Made by a program: the position numbers and the translations under genes
The notes under the pieces: model-generated
Database searches by the model: none
What the model was told of the DNA's origin: nothing
The model's input: only the letters and a program-made list of their open reading frames with translations
Assembly: GCA_964530075.1 (NCBI GenBank)
Contig: CAZGXU010000023.1
Location: forward strand, 1-32,514
Source: JANQEA01 sp964530075
GTDB lineage: Bacteria; Bipolaricaulota; Bipolaricaulia; UBA7950; UBA9294
DNA length: 32,514 nucleotides
Direction: 5' to 3'
Shown here: positions 1 through 7,401 of the stretch, one piece after another
How positions within the stretch are numbered: the stretch's first letter is position 1
Layout of the letters: each line of letters opens with the position of its first letter

Positions 1-55
1 CGGGCTGTACGGCGCGAGCCTCCTCGGCGCCCGGGAGTACCGCCCGATCCTCTAG
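1..55 (+). CDS. C-terminal tail of an unidentified protein (partial)
   Basis: An open frame enters from the left edge and ends at a TAG at 53-55, giving 17 residues that finish in EYRPIL. The segment GLYGASLLGA resembles the glycine/alanine-rich last helix of ROK-type sugar kinases and related ASKHA ATPases, but 17 residues cannot establish a family. It converges on the minus-strand membrane protein gene that ends at 96, with a GC-rich hairpin in the gap. That arrangement supports this being a genuine gene end and not chance reading. Confidence 0.4.
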   Translation, partial: GLYGASLLGAREYRPIL

Positions 56-79
56 GCCCGCGCGGCGCATCCGCCGGGC
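56..79. terminator. Hairpin between convergent genes
   Basis: GCCCG (56-60) pairs with CGGGC (75-79) and GCGG (62-65) with CCGC (71-74), leaving one bulged C and a five-base loop. It starts directly after the stop codon of the upstream partial gene and lies between two convergent stops, so it could end transcription from both sides. No T-run follows on the plus strand. Confidence 0.45.
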
Positions 80-95
80 GAGGGTCGTCGCTCCC

Positions 96-1169
96 TCACG
101 GTCGTTGTTCCTGTTCGAGAGACGAGCGAGCCCTCTCGGAAGGACTTCTCCGCCCGATCCGCGCGATCCCCTGCTGGGCCAGGTAGTAGAGCCCGATGGC
201 GACGAGGATCGATTCGGCGAACTTGAATATCAGCGAGAAAGCGACGGCGCCCTGGTTGGAGACCGACGGCGCGACGAGGTGGAAGATGCCGATGATCGCC
301 GCCTCTCCGGTACCGATCCCTCCCGGGGTGATCCACAGGAAGAACGACAGGAGGATGACCGTGAGGGTGAACAGGAGGGACAGCTGGGGGAACGTGAAGA
401 CCTGGCCGGACGCGTAGTAGAAGAAGACCTGAGGGCGCATGTACACGAAGAAGGTCGCCACGAGCTGCACCAGGAAGGCGAGCACCGTCCCCTTCCAATG
501 CTTGGTGAACGCGAAGTGGATCTCGTCCTCGGTCTCCGAGACCTTGTCCGCCGCCCGTCCGAGCGGCCCTCGCCAGCGGCGGAAGAGGGCGCCGATCAGA
601 CGGACCGCCCGGCTGATCCACTTCAGGTTCCAGGCGAAGTCGACCAGGCCGACGAGGATCCAGAACGTGACGAACCCGACTCCGGAGATCAGCAGTCGCT
701 TCTCCGACCACGGGAGCGTGGGGGAGCTGATCGCGAAGAAGCTCCCGATCAGGATGAAGAGGATCATGCTCATCCCGCCGAGGAGCCGCTCGAGGAAGAC
801 CGTCGCGAAGACCCGCGTCGTCGGCGCGTCGGTCTTCCCGGTCACCATCAGGGCGCGGACTGGCTCACCCCCGAAGTAGAGCGTCGGCGTGAGGTAGCTG
901 ACCGCGTAGCCGCTCAACCGGGCGCCGATCACCTCCGTCAGGCGGAGTCGAATCCCGTACGAGTGGAGGATGATCCACCACGAGAGCGTCCAGGCGGCCA
1001 TCGCCAGCAAGACGCTCCCCACGATGCCGGTGATCCCCGGAACCCCGAGGTCTCTCATCTCCGCGAAGATCCGCCGCCAGCCGACGTAGTAGAGGACCCC
1101 CCCGAGGAGTCCGAGGCCGATGACGATCGAGAGGGCGTACTTCCACCTGTTCTTCGCGGGTCGGCGCAT
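96..1169 (-). CDS. Lysylphosphatidylglycerol synthase TM-region (YbhN/UPF0104-type) integral membrane protein
   Basis: This is a 357-residue polytopic membrane protein with about eight hydrophobic segments. It carries the conserved marks of the flippase-like domain of the LPG-synthase TM family (PF03706): GGEPVRA near residue 101, FLERLLGG near 125 and TPGGIGTGEA near 281. Family members are linked to lipid or glycolipid synthesis and flipping. The C-terminal lysyltransferase domain of MprF is absent, so aminoacyl-lipid synthesis should not be assumed. The ATG at 1169 has no Shine-Dalgarno, but a TAGCAT -10-like hexamer lies seven bases upstream, which hints at a leaderless transcript. The gene follows cinA on the same strand after 98 bases, with a hairpin between them, so it is probably its own unit. 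The substrate is unknown. Confidence 0.8.
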   Translation of the reverse strand: MRRPAKNRWKYALSIVIGLGLLGGVLYYVGWRRIFAEMRDLGVPGITGIVGSVLLAMAAWTLSWWIILHSYGIRLRLTEVIGARLSGYAVSYLTPTLYFGGEPVRALMVTGKTDAPTTRVFATVFLERLLGGMSMILFILIGSFFAISSPTLPWSEKRLLISGVGFVTFWILVGLVDFAWNLKWISRAVRLIGALFRRWRGPLGRAADKVSETEDEIHFAFTKHWKGTVLAFLVQLVATFFVYMRPQVFFYYASGQVFTFPQLSLLFTLTVILLSFFLWITPGGIGTGEAAIIGIFHLVAPSVSNQGAVAFSLIFKFAESILVAIGLYYLAQQGIARIGRRSPSERARSSLEQEQRP

Positions 1170-1176
1170 TTCACGG

Positions 1177-1182
1177 ATGCTA
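1177..1182 (-). promoter_or_regulatory. Possible -10 element of the membrane protein gene
   Basis: On the minus strand TAGCAT (four of six consensus bases) ends seven bases before the ATG at 1169. I find no good -35 at 16-18 bases. It is the weakest member of the group of start-proximal -10 elements in this window. Confidence 0.35.
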
Positions 1183-1241
1183 GCACAGGATCTGCAAACC
1201 GATCAAGGACAGGTGCTGCACCGCGATCGAGCGGGCGAGCT

Positions 1242-1260
1242 GGGCGGAGCGGCTCCGCCC
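1242..1260 (-). terminator. Hairpin after cinA
   Basis: GGGCGGAGC (1242-1250) and GCTCCGCCC (1252-1260) form a near-perfect GC-rich inverted repeat eight bases beyond the cinA stop. There is no U-tract, so it is either an atypical intrinsic terminator or an mRNA 3' end stabiliser. Confidence 0.5.
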
Positions 1261-1267
1261 TTCGTGC

Positions 1268-1741
1268 TCAGCCATCCGCCAGGAGGTCGAGGGCCATCTC
1301 CAGGGCGGCGTCGATCGCTCGTTGACGAACGTGCTCGCGGTCCCCGGAGAATCGAAAGCGCTCCGTCCGCGTTTCACTCCGGCTGGAGGCGGAGACGTAT
1401 ACCGTTCCGACCGGCCTTTCCGGCGTTCCTCCGCCGGGGCCCGCGATCCCGGTGATGGCGAGGCAGAGGTCGGTATCGAACTGCGCCCTGCCGGTCTCGG
1501 ACATCGCGCCGGCCGCCTCGGGACTGACGGCGCCGTGCTGCTCGAAGATCCGCTTGGGGACCCCGACCCACTCGACCTTTATCCGGTTGTCGTACGCGAC
1601 GACGCCTCCGAGGAAGTAGCCCGATGCCCCGGGAACCTCCGTGATCCGGTACGCCAGGCCCCCAGCGGTGCAGGATTCGACGGTCGAGATCGTCCAACGA
1701 CGCCGCGCGAGGGCTTCTCCGAGGCGCTCGGCGAGGGTCAT
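1268..1741 (-). CDS. pncC: CinA C-terminal-type nicotinamide-nucleotide amidohydrolase (PncC)
   Basis: The 157-residue protein corresponds to the stand-alone C-terminal domain of CinA. Family members deamidate nicotinamide mononucleotide to nicotinate mononucleotide in pyridine nucleotide salvage. The conserved stretches are present: STVESCTAGGLA near residue 19, GAVSPEAAGAM near 70, and TGIAGPGGGTPERPVG near 97. The N-terminal molybdopterin-binding-like domain of full CinA is missing, so this is the short form. The same frame stays open far upstream inside nth, but the ATG at 1741 overlaps the nth stop as ATGA, which fixes the start and shows translational coupling. The pairing with nth has no obvious biochemical logic beyond sharing a promoter. 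Confidence 0.92.
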   Translation of the reverse strand: MTLAERLGEALARRRWTISTVESCTAGGLAYRITEVPGASGYFLGGVVAYDNRIKVEWVGVPKRIFEQHGAVSPEAAGAMSETGRAQFDTDLCLAITGIAGPGGGTPERPVGTVYVSASSRSETRTERFRFSGDREHVRQRAIDAALEMALDLLADG

Positions 1742-2424
1742 CGCGGACCTCCTGGACCCGATTCGAACGGCGAGTTCCGGGACGCCCAGTCGCACTCGGC
1801 TCGGATCGGGCAGTTCGGGCAATCCGGCCTCCGCGGGTGGCAGATCTCGCGTCCGAGGCGGATTGTCAGCAGGTGCAGCGTGGCCATCAGGGCCGGATCC
1901 CGGGGAAGGAGGGTGTTCGCCTGCTCGTGGGGGTCGCCCTTCGGGCCGATCAGCCCGACTCGGGTGAAGACGCGGCGGATGTGCGTGTCGACCGGGAAGT
2001 ACGGTCTCCCGAACGAGAAGAGCATCACGATCCCCGCCGTCTTCCGACCGACGCCGGGGGAGGCGAGGAGCCAATCCATCGCGGCGTCGAGATCCCACTC
2101 CCCGAGGGAGGAGAGGTCCAATCGTCCTCGCTCGCGGTGGATCCGGTTGAGGACCTGACGGATCCGCTTCGACTTCTGTCGATGGAGCCCACCGACGCGG
2201 ATGGCGCGGCCGATCGTGTCGACGCGCGCCGTGCGGACCGCGTCGAGCGTCCCGAACCTCTCGAGAAGCGACGCGTAGGCGCGGTCGCGGTTCGCGTCGT
2301 TCGTGTTCTGGGAGAGGATGGTCCGCACGAGCGACTCGACCGGGTCCGACGGTGCGACGTCCGGCGCTCCGTAGCGGCCGGTGAGTCGATCGGCGATCCA
2401 CACGGCCTTATCGCACGGTTCCAT
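1738..2424 (-). CDS. nth: Endonuclease III (DNA glycosylase/AP lyase)
   Basis: The 228-residue protein is a HhH-GPD base-excision repair enzyme that removes oxidised pyrimidines and nicks abasic sites. The helix-hairpin-helix SPGVGRKTAG supplies the catalytic lysine (K128), and VDTHIRR supplies the catalytic aspartate (D146). The C-terminal iron-sulfur loop is intact, with C195-x6-C202-x2-C205-x5-C211. Length is close to the usual 210-230. It is first in a two-gene unit with cinA/pncC. The start is preceded by no Shine-Dalgarno, but by a TTGCGC-N17-TATCCT promoter whose -10 ends six bases before the ATG, so the transcript is probably leaderless. Homologues also include adenine glycosylase MutY, but its extra C-terminal domain is not present here. 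Confidence 0.95.
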   Translation of the reverse strand: MEPCDKAVWIADRLTGRYGAPDVAPSDPVESLVRTILSQNTNDANRDRAYASLLERFGTLDAVRTARVDTIGRAIRVGGLHRQKSKRIRQVLNRIHRERGRLDLSSLGEWDLDAAMDWLLASPGVGRKTAGIVMLFSFGRPYFPVDTHIRRVFTRVGLIGPKGDPHEQANTLLPRDPALMATLHLLTIRLGREICHPRRPDCPNCPIRAECDWASRNSPFESGPGGPR

Positions 2425-2430
2425 AGGGTG

Positions 2431-2459
2431 AGGATAGGGCGCGACCGACGGGGGCGCAA
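2431..2459 (-). promoter_or_regulatory. nth-cinA promoter, predicted leaderless
   Basis: On the minus strand TTGCGC (2454-2459) and TATCCT (2431-2436) are separated by 17 bases. Only six bases (2425-2430) lie between the -10 and the ATG of nth. A start site about seven bases past the -10 would fall on the initiation codon itself. Confidence 0.6.
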
Positions 2460-2483
2460 CTGGTACCCGGAAGCGGACGCAGG

Positions 2484-2489
2484 TACGAT
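2484..2489 (+). promoter_or_regulatory. -10 element of the PPC/DUF296 gene
   Basis: TACGAT lies nine bases before the ATG at 2499, with no Shine-Dalgarno between. The best -35 is poor (CTGGTA at 2460-2465, 18-base spacer). It sits back to back with the divergent nth promoter. Confidence 0.45.
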
Positions 2490-2498
2490 GGCCGCACG

Positions 2499-2912
2499 AT
2501 GATCGAAGCGAGAACGGAACGAGAGGCGGTCGTACGGATGGCGGACGGTGAGGATCTGATCGCCGGGCTGAAGGGTCTGGCGGTCGAGTCGGCGCTCGTC
2601 GTCGGCGGGATCGGGATGCTGCGGGAGATCGAGCTCGGGTACTGGAACGGAGAACGTTACGAGAAGCATCGGTTCGAACCGCCGGTCGAGCTCGTCTCCG
2701 TTCAAGGGAACATCGCGCGGTTCGGCGATGAGCGGATCGTCCACGCGCACGCGTGCGTCGCGAAGCGCGACGGCTCGACGCTCGGTGGCCACCTGTTCGC
2801 CGGCACGGTGCACAACACGGCGGAGATCGCCTTCGTCCTGCCCCGGGGGATCGCCCTCGAGCGGAGGGAGGAGGAGACGGGCCTGACCGGCCTGTACCCG
2901 CGGACTACCTGA
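2499..2912 (+). CDS. PPC-domain (DUF296) DNA-binding-like protein
   Basis: The 137-residue protein is essentially one PPC/DUF296 domain (PF03479). This domain forms trimers in prokaryotes and is fused to AT-hooks in plants. The family signature is visible as HAHACVAKRDG (from about residue 82) followed by GGHLFAGTVHNTAEI. The paired histidines HAH and GGHL are the likely metal-binding positions of the bacterial form. No AT-hook or other DNA-binding segment is present, so a DNA-binding role is not supported, and the cellular function of bacterial members is unknown. The gene runs against its neighbours and its last eight bases overlap the end of the convergent fmt gene. Confidence 0.85.
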   Translation: MIEARTEREAVVRMADGEDLIAGLKGLAVESALVVGGIGMLREIELGYWNGERYEKHRFEPPVELVSVQGNIARFGDERIVHAHACVAKRDGSTLGGHLFAGTVHNTAEIAFVLPRGIALERREEETGLTGLYPRTT

Positions 2913-3828
2913 AGCTCGCCGGGCCGTGGAGGCCGTGGAGGAAGTCGGTCCCGCGGATCCGCGGACGGCCCTCGCGCTGGATCTCGACGATCTCGATCAG
3001 CCGATCCCCTGTCCCGACGAGGAGGCGATCGGTCTCGCGGAGGCCGATCTCTCCGGGGGAGATCGGCCCGCGGTCGATCTCGGTCATCGACGTGCGATGG
3101 ACTTTGACCCGTTCCTCACCGAGGAACGTCCACGCACCCGGCCAGGAGCTCGTCCCGCGAACAAGGTCGTGGACCCGCTGAGCGGCCGATCCCCAATCGA
3201 TCCGCCCGTCGTCCCGCGACAGCTGCGGCGCCATCGAGACGCCGTCCTCCGGCTGAGGCCGGGGAGTCAGGGTCCCGTCCCGGAGGCCCTCGAGGGTCTC
3301 GACGATGGCCTCGGCCCCCAGGCGGGCGAGCCGTTCCTCGAGCCGGCCGGCGGTCTCGTCCGGCTCGATGTCGATCGCTCGCTGCAGGAGGAGGTCGCCG
3401 GTGTCCATCCCCGCGTCGATCAGGAAGGTCGTGATCCCGGTCGTCTTCTCCCCGCGGATGATCGCCCAGTTGACCGGAGCGGCACCCCGGTAGGCCGGCA
3501 GCAGGGAGGCGTGGATGTTGATCGTCCCCAGCGGGGCGAGGGTGAAGACGCCCGGCTTCAGGAGCTGACCGTAGGACGCGACGACGATTGCCTCCGGCGC
3601 GGCGGCGCGGAGCCGCTCGAGCGAGTCGCCGACGTTGATCCGTTCGGGCTGGAAGACCGGCAGGCCGAGCCGGAGGGCCTCCTCCTTCATGGGAGGAGGG
3701 CCGACGACTGCGTGGCGGCCGACCGGGCGGTCGGGTTGCGTCACCACGAGGGAGATCTCGTGTCGATCGGCGAGGTCGACGAGCGCGGGACGGGCGAACT
3801 CCGACGTCCCGAGAAAGACGAGCCTCAC
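2905..3828 (-). CDS. fmt: Methionyl-tRNA formyltransferase
   Basis: The 307-residue protein formylates initiator Met-tRNA using 10-formyl-tetrahydrofolate. The N-terminal formyltransferase domain begins LVFLGTSEFA and contains INIHASLLPAYRGAAPVN, with the catalytic Asn and His, and IDAGMDTGDLL with the catalytic Asp. The C-terminal tRNA-binding domain follows from about residue 200. The start is the GTG at 3828: it overlaps the def stop as GTGA, has GAGGAG just upstream, and places the first beta strand at the correct position. The frame extends further upstream but only inside def. Def and Fmt act at opposite ends of the formyl-methionine cycle and are commonly adjacent, which supports both calls. 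Confidence 0.96.
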   Translation of the reverse strand: MRLVFLGTSEFARPALVDLADRHEISLVVTQPDRPVGRHAVVGPPPMKEEALRLGLPVFQPERINVGDSLERLRAAAPEAIVVASYGQLLKPGVFTLAPLGTINIHASLLPAYRGAAPVNWAIIRGEKTTGITTFLIDAGMDTGDLLLQRAIDIEPDETAGRLEERLARLGAEAIVETLEGLRDGTLTPRPQPEDGVSMAPQLSRDDGRIDWGSAAQRVHDLVRGTSSWPGAWTFLGEERVKVHRTSMTEIDRGPISPGEIGLRETDRLLVGTGDRLIEIVEIQREGRPRIRGTDFLHGLHGPASFR

Positions 3829-4316
3829 GACGACTCCTCGCGCTGTCGCCGCTGGTACTCCTTCAGAAGGCTCTGTCTGCGGGCGGGGCTGAGGTGGTCG
3901 AGGAAGAAGCTCCCGTTCAGGTGGTCCATCTCGTGCTGGATCGCCCGTGCAAGGAGTCCCTCGCCTTCGATGCGGACCGTCTTCCCGTCGAGCGTCGTCC
4001 CCTCGATGACGGCCCGGGTCGCCCGTTCGACCGGGGCGTCGACCCCGGGGACGCTCAGACACCCTTCCTGGAACTGGTCGACCTCGCCGGAGGTCTCGAT
4101 CAGCTCGGGATTGATGAGCACGTGGAACTCACCGTCGACGTCGAGAACGATGATTCGCTTGGAAATTCCGATCTGCGGGGCCGCGAGTCCGGCGCCGTTG
4201 GCGCGGAGCATCGCCTCGACCATCCGCTCGCAGATCGCCCGGATCACGTCGTCGATCGTCCCGACCGGCTCGGCGCGTCGGCGAAGGGTCGGATCTCCGT
4301 AGGTTCGAATCTCCAT
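3825..4316 (-). CDS. def: Peptide deformylase
   Basis: The 163-residue protein is a metalloenzyme that removes the N-formyl group from nascent proteins. All three family motifs are present: GAGLAAPQIG (residues 41-50), EGCLS with the metal ligand C86, and QHEMDHLNG with ligands H128 and H132 and catalytic E129. An AGGAG Shine-Dalgarno lies close to the ATG at 4316. The promoter TTGTGG-N17-TATAAT (4374 to 4346) has a perfect -10. The gene leads a two-gene operon with fmt and is divergent from recG, whose own -10 overlaps the def -10. Confidence 0.97.
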   Translation of the reverse strand: MEIRTYGDPTLRRRAEPVGTIDDVIRAICERMVEAMLRANGAGLAAPQIGISKRIIVLDVDGEFHVLINPELIETSGEVDQFQEGCLSVPGVDAPVERATRAVIEGTTLDGKTVRIEGEGLLARAIQHEMDHLNGSFFLDHLSPARRQSLLKEYQRRQREESS

Positions 4317-4345
4317 GACTCTCCTCTTGCGTACCGAAACGCCGC

Positions 4346-4374
4346 ATTATAAAGTGGGCGTCGGTATGCCACAA
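4346..4374 (-). promoter_or_regulatory. def-fmt promoter
   Basis: On the minus strand TTGTGG (4369-4374) and a perfect TATAAT (4346-4351) are 17 bases apart. The -10 is 29 bases from the def ATG, which leaves room for the visible AGGAG ribosome binding site. Confidence 0.75.
4348..4353 (+). promoter_or_regulatory. -10 element of recG overlapping the def -10
   Basis: TATAAA on the plus strand overlaps the def -10 on the other strand through the palindrome TTATAA (4347-4352). It lies 12 bases before the ATG at 4366. A TTGCGT at 4327-4332 could be the -35, but its spacer is only 15 bases. Confidence 0.5.
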
Positions 4375-6633
4375 GAGAACAGCGATTGGGAGCATCGCCT
4401 CGAGAAGATCCTCCGTCTGGAGCGCTCGACGGGATACAAGGACGAGGCGGTGACCTGCGGCCTGGAGGCGTTCGTTCGGGCGAACGTCCCCGACGCGGCG
4501 TCGATCGCCGGTGGGTATGGAGACGCGGGCCGGTCGGAGCGCCGGCGGATCGTCGATCACCTCCTCGCGCACGTCGGGAGAGGCACGAACCGTGTCCCGT
4601 CGCCCGGCCGGAGCGCCGAGTTGACGGCTCCCGTGACGCGGGCGAGGGGCGTCGGGCCGAAGCGCGCCGCGCTGCTGGCGAAGCTGGGGATCGAGACGAT
4701 CGAGGACCTGTTGCTCTACTTCCCGCGCCGGCTGGAGGACCGTTCGACGATCGTCCCGATCGGGTCGGTCCACGCCGGCGAGGAGGTGAGCGTCCGCGGG
4801 GAGGTCCACGCTGTCAGCGAGCGCCGGGTGAGCCGGAAGATGACGGTCTTCAAGGCGGCGGTCGGAGACGGGACGGGCTTCCTCTACGCGGTCTGGTTCA
4901 ATCAGCCATGGGTCGCCGATCGGCTGAAGCGGGGAGACCGCATCGACCTGTACGGGAGGGTCGAGCGGAGCTACGGCGAGCTCCAGATGCGATCACCGAC
5001 CTGGGAGGCGGAGGGCGCCGGCCTCGAGACGGGGCGCTGGGTCCCCGTCTATCCGGCGACGGAGGGCGTCTCGGATCGCTATCTCCGGTCGCTCATCAAC
5101 CGGAACCTCGACGCGTTCCTCCCGAGGATCGACGACGTTCTCCCGTCCTTCGTCCGTGACGCGCACGGGCTACCACCGAGGCGGACCGCGGTCGAGGCGA
5201 TCCACCGGCCTGCCGATCCGGAGGCGTTCGAGCGGGCGCGCCGGGCGCTCGCGTTCGAGGAACTCCTCCTTCTTCAGGTGGGCATGGCGCCGACGGAGCG
5301 AGCCGTCCCCGGGAGGGCGCTCCGCCCGACCTCCGGCCTCCTCGACTCGTTCCTCGCCGGCCTCCCCTTCCGGCTCACGACGCCGCAGCGGACGGCGCTG
5401 AACGAGATCTCATCGGACCTGAGGCGTCCGATCCGGATGATGCGGCTCCTCCAGGGGGAGGTCGGTTCGGGGAAGACGCTCGTGGCCGTCGCCGCAGCTC
5501 TCCTTGCCATCGACGCCGGGTGCCAGGTCGCGTTCATGGCTCCGACCGAGATCCTCACCGAGCAGCACGCCTTCAACCTCCGCCATCTTCTCACCGACCT
5601 GCCGGTGAGCGTCGAGGTCCTCACCGGCGCGACGCGCGGGAAGGGCGCGGTGCGGGCTGCGGTCGAGGCGGGGGACGTGGACCTGCTCGTCGGGACCCAC
5701 GCGTTGATCCAGGAGGACGTCGCGTTTCGCGAACTGGGTCTAGTGATCATCGACGAGCAGCATCGTTTCGGGGTCGTCCAGCGCTCGTTGATCGAGGAGA
5801 AGGGGGAGGACGTCGACGTCCTGGTGATGAGCGCGACGCCGATCCCGCGGACGATCACGCTGACGCTGTACGGCGAGTTCGACGTCTCGATCCTCGACGA
5901 GCTACCGCTCGGGACGCGATCGATCGAAACGCACTGGGTGCCTGAAGGAGACCGGAGAACCGTCTACCATGAAGTGGGACGCTTCCTCGAGGAAGGGCGG
6001 AGGGGGTACGTCGTCCTTCCCCTTGTCGAGGAGTCGGAGAAGGTGACGGCGAAGGCGGCCGTGCAGGTCGCCGAGGAGATGGCCGACCGCTTCCCGGGCG
6101 CGGGGGTCGGCCTGATCCACGGGCGGCTCTCCGCGTCGGAGAAGGGCGAGGCGATGGAGCGGTTCCGCCGCGGAGACGTACGGCTGCTGGTGGCGACGAC
6201 CGTGATCGAGTTGGGGATCGACGTTCTCGACGCCGATTTCATGGTCATCGAGCACGCAGATCGCTTCGGGCTGTCGCAGCTCCATCAGCTGCGCGGCCGG
6301 ATCGGACGCTCCGGGCAGGCGGCCGATTGCTACGCGATCTCTGACGCCAAGACGGATGAAGCGAAGGCACGGTTGACGGCGTTCGCCGCCTACGACGACG
6401 GCTTCGCCATCGCCGAGGAGGACCTGCGAATCCGGGGGCCGGGCGATCTGCTCGGCACGCAGCAACACGGCTTCTTCACCAAGCTACGCGCGGTGAACCT
6501 GTTCGGCGATCTCGATCTGATGCGGGAGGCGCGCGACGCGGCGCGTCGTCTTCGCGAGGAGGGGATCCCGGAAGGGTTGATCGACGCGGCCGGCCGGAGG
6601 TTCGGCGACGTGCTGAAGTGGGTGCGTGTCTGA
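4366..6633 (+). CDS. recG: ATP-dependent DNA helicase RecG
   Basis: The 755-residue helicase remodels stalled replication forks and Holliday junctions. After an N-terminal extension of about 85 residues comes the wedge/OB domain, then the two helicase domains. Walker A is GEVGSGKT (364-371), the DEXH box is DEQH (463-466), motif III is SATPIPRT, and motif VI is QLRGRIGRSGQ (near 643). The RecG-specific C-terminal region with RGPGDLLGTQQHG is present. An upstream in-frame ATG at 4315 would add 17 residues, but it lies upstream of the recG -10 and overlaps the def start. The ATG at 4366 is 12 bases past the -10 and is preferred. The stop codon lies within the stem of the terminator hairpin. Confidence 0.96.
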   Translation: MPQENSDWEHRLEKILRLERSTGYKDEAVTCGLEAFVRANVPDAASIAGGYGDAGRSERRRIVDHLLAHVGRGTNRVPSPGRSAELTAPVTRARGVGPKRAALLAKLGIETIEDLLLYFPRRLEDRSTIVPIGSVHAGEEVSVRGEVHAVSERRVSRKMTVFKAAVGDGTGFLYAVWFNQPWVADRLKRGDRIDLYGRVERSYGELQMRSPTWEAEGAGLETGRWVPVYPATEGVSDRYLRSLINRNLDAFLPRIDDVLPSFVRDAHGLPPRRTAVEAIHRPADPEAFERARRALAFEELLLLQVGMAPTERAVPGRALRPTSGLLDSFLAGLPFRLTTPQRTALNEISSDLRRPIRMMRLLQGEVGSGKTLVAVAAALLAIDAGCQVAFMAPTEILTEQHAFNLRHLLTDLPVSVEVLTGATRGKGAVRAAVEAGDVDLLVGTHALIQEDVAFRELGLVIIDEQHRFGVVQRSLIEEKGEDVDVLVMSATPIPRTITLTLYGEFDVSILDELPLGTRSIETHWVPEGDRRTVYHEVGRFLEEGRRGYVVLPLVEESEKVTAKAAVQVAEEMADRFPGAGVGLIHGRLSASEKGEAMERFRRGDVRLLVATTVIELGIDVLDADFMVIEHADRFGLSQLHQLRGRIGRSGQAADCYAISDAKTDEAKARLTAFAAYDDGFAIAEEDLRIRGPGDLLGTQQHGFFTKLRAVNLFGDLDLMREARDAARRLREEGIPEGLIDAAGRRFGDVLKWVRV

Positions 6634-6658
6634 GGGGCGCAAAGCGCCCCTCAGACAC
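6626..6658. terminator. Bidirectional recG/pyrH terminator hairpin
   Basis: A perfect 15-base-pair stem (6626-6640 with 6644-6658) closes on an AAA loop. The recG TGA (6631-6633) is inside the left arm. It sits between the convergent recG and pyrH ends. No long T-run flanks it, but the stem is strong enough to act from either side. Confidence 0.75.
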
Positions 6659-6708
6659 ATGAGCGGGAGGAGCACCGTGCGCTCCTGACATTCGTGGATT
6701 CGCGAAAG

Positions 6709-7401
6709 CTAGTGGATTCGGGTCCCGACCCGCGTCCCCGAGGCGAGCGAGGCGAGCGCGTCCGGCTCGTTCAGGTCGAAGACCTCGATCGGGAGCCGGT
6801 GCTCGCGGCAGATCTCGACGGCGACCTGGTCCATCACCCCGTACCGACGCGCGAGGTACTCGTCGAACGTCAGATCGCCGATCAACCGGGCCCGTTCGTC
6901 TTCCGAGGGATCGGCGCTGTAGACACCGGCGACGTTCGATCCCTTGGCGAGGAGGTCGGCCCCGATCGACACGGCCCGAATGGCGGCGGCTGTGTCGGTC
7001 GTGACGAGCGGGCTTCCGGTCCCGCCGGCGAAGAGGACGATCGCGCCGTCCTGCAAGGCACGCCGCGCGGCCCGGGGGGAGATCGGCTCGGTCAGTCCGG
7101 TATCGATCGCCGATTGGATCAGGACCGCCCGGCCGCTCGATTCGAGATAGCTTCGGAGGGCGAGCGCATTGAGCACGGTGGCGAGCATCCCGAGCGTGTC
7201 GGCCTCGACGCGGTCGAGCCAGGGGCTCCGCGCGCCGCGAATGACGTTTCCCCCTCCGACGACGATCGCGAACTCGGTCGAGGTGAGCGGCGCGATGCCC
7301 TCCGCGATCCGCGTCAATGCTTCAGGAGAAAACACGCCTTCGGAACCCTTGAACGCTTCGCCGGAGAGCTTCAGGAGAATGCGAGAAGGGGGTCCGGACA
7401 T
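6709..7401 (-). CDS. pyrH: Uridylate (UMP) kinase
   Basis: The 230-residue protein is the bacterial hexameric UMP kinase of the amino acid kinase family, converting UMP to UDP for RNA, DNA and wall precursors. Motifs include LLKLSGEAF at the N-terminus, IVVGGGNVIRG, TLGMLATVLNALAL, GGTGSPLVTTDTAA, and KGSNVAGVYSADP near the C-terminal half. Length is near the typical 235-245. The ATG at 7401 has GAGG upstream and lies 31 bases inside the end of tsf, an unusually long overlap. The family-typical first strand RILLKLSGE begins seven residues in, so a later start is not possible. It is the last gene of rpsB-tsf-pyrH; frr, which often follows, is absent. Confidence 0.96.
   Translation of the reverse strand: MSGPPSRILLKLSGEAFKGSEGVFSPEALTRIAEGIAPLTSTEFAIVVGGGNVIRGARSPWLDRVEADTLGMLATVLNALALRSYLESSGRAVLIQSAIDTGLTEPISPRAARRALQDGAIVLFAGGTGSPLVTTDTAAAIRAVSIGADLLAKGSNVAGVYSADPSEDERARLIGDLTFDEYLARRYGVMDQVAVEICREHRLPIEVFDLNEPDALASLASGTRVGTRIH

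Noticed and set aside
4315..4365. Upstream ATG as the recG start
   Set aside because: It would precede the recG -10, overlap the def start codon and add 17 residues with no family resemblance. The ATG at 4366 fits the promoter spacing.
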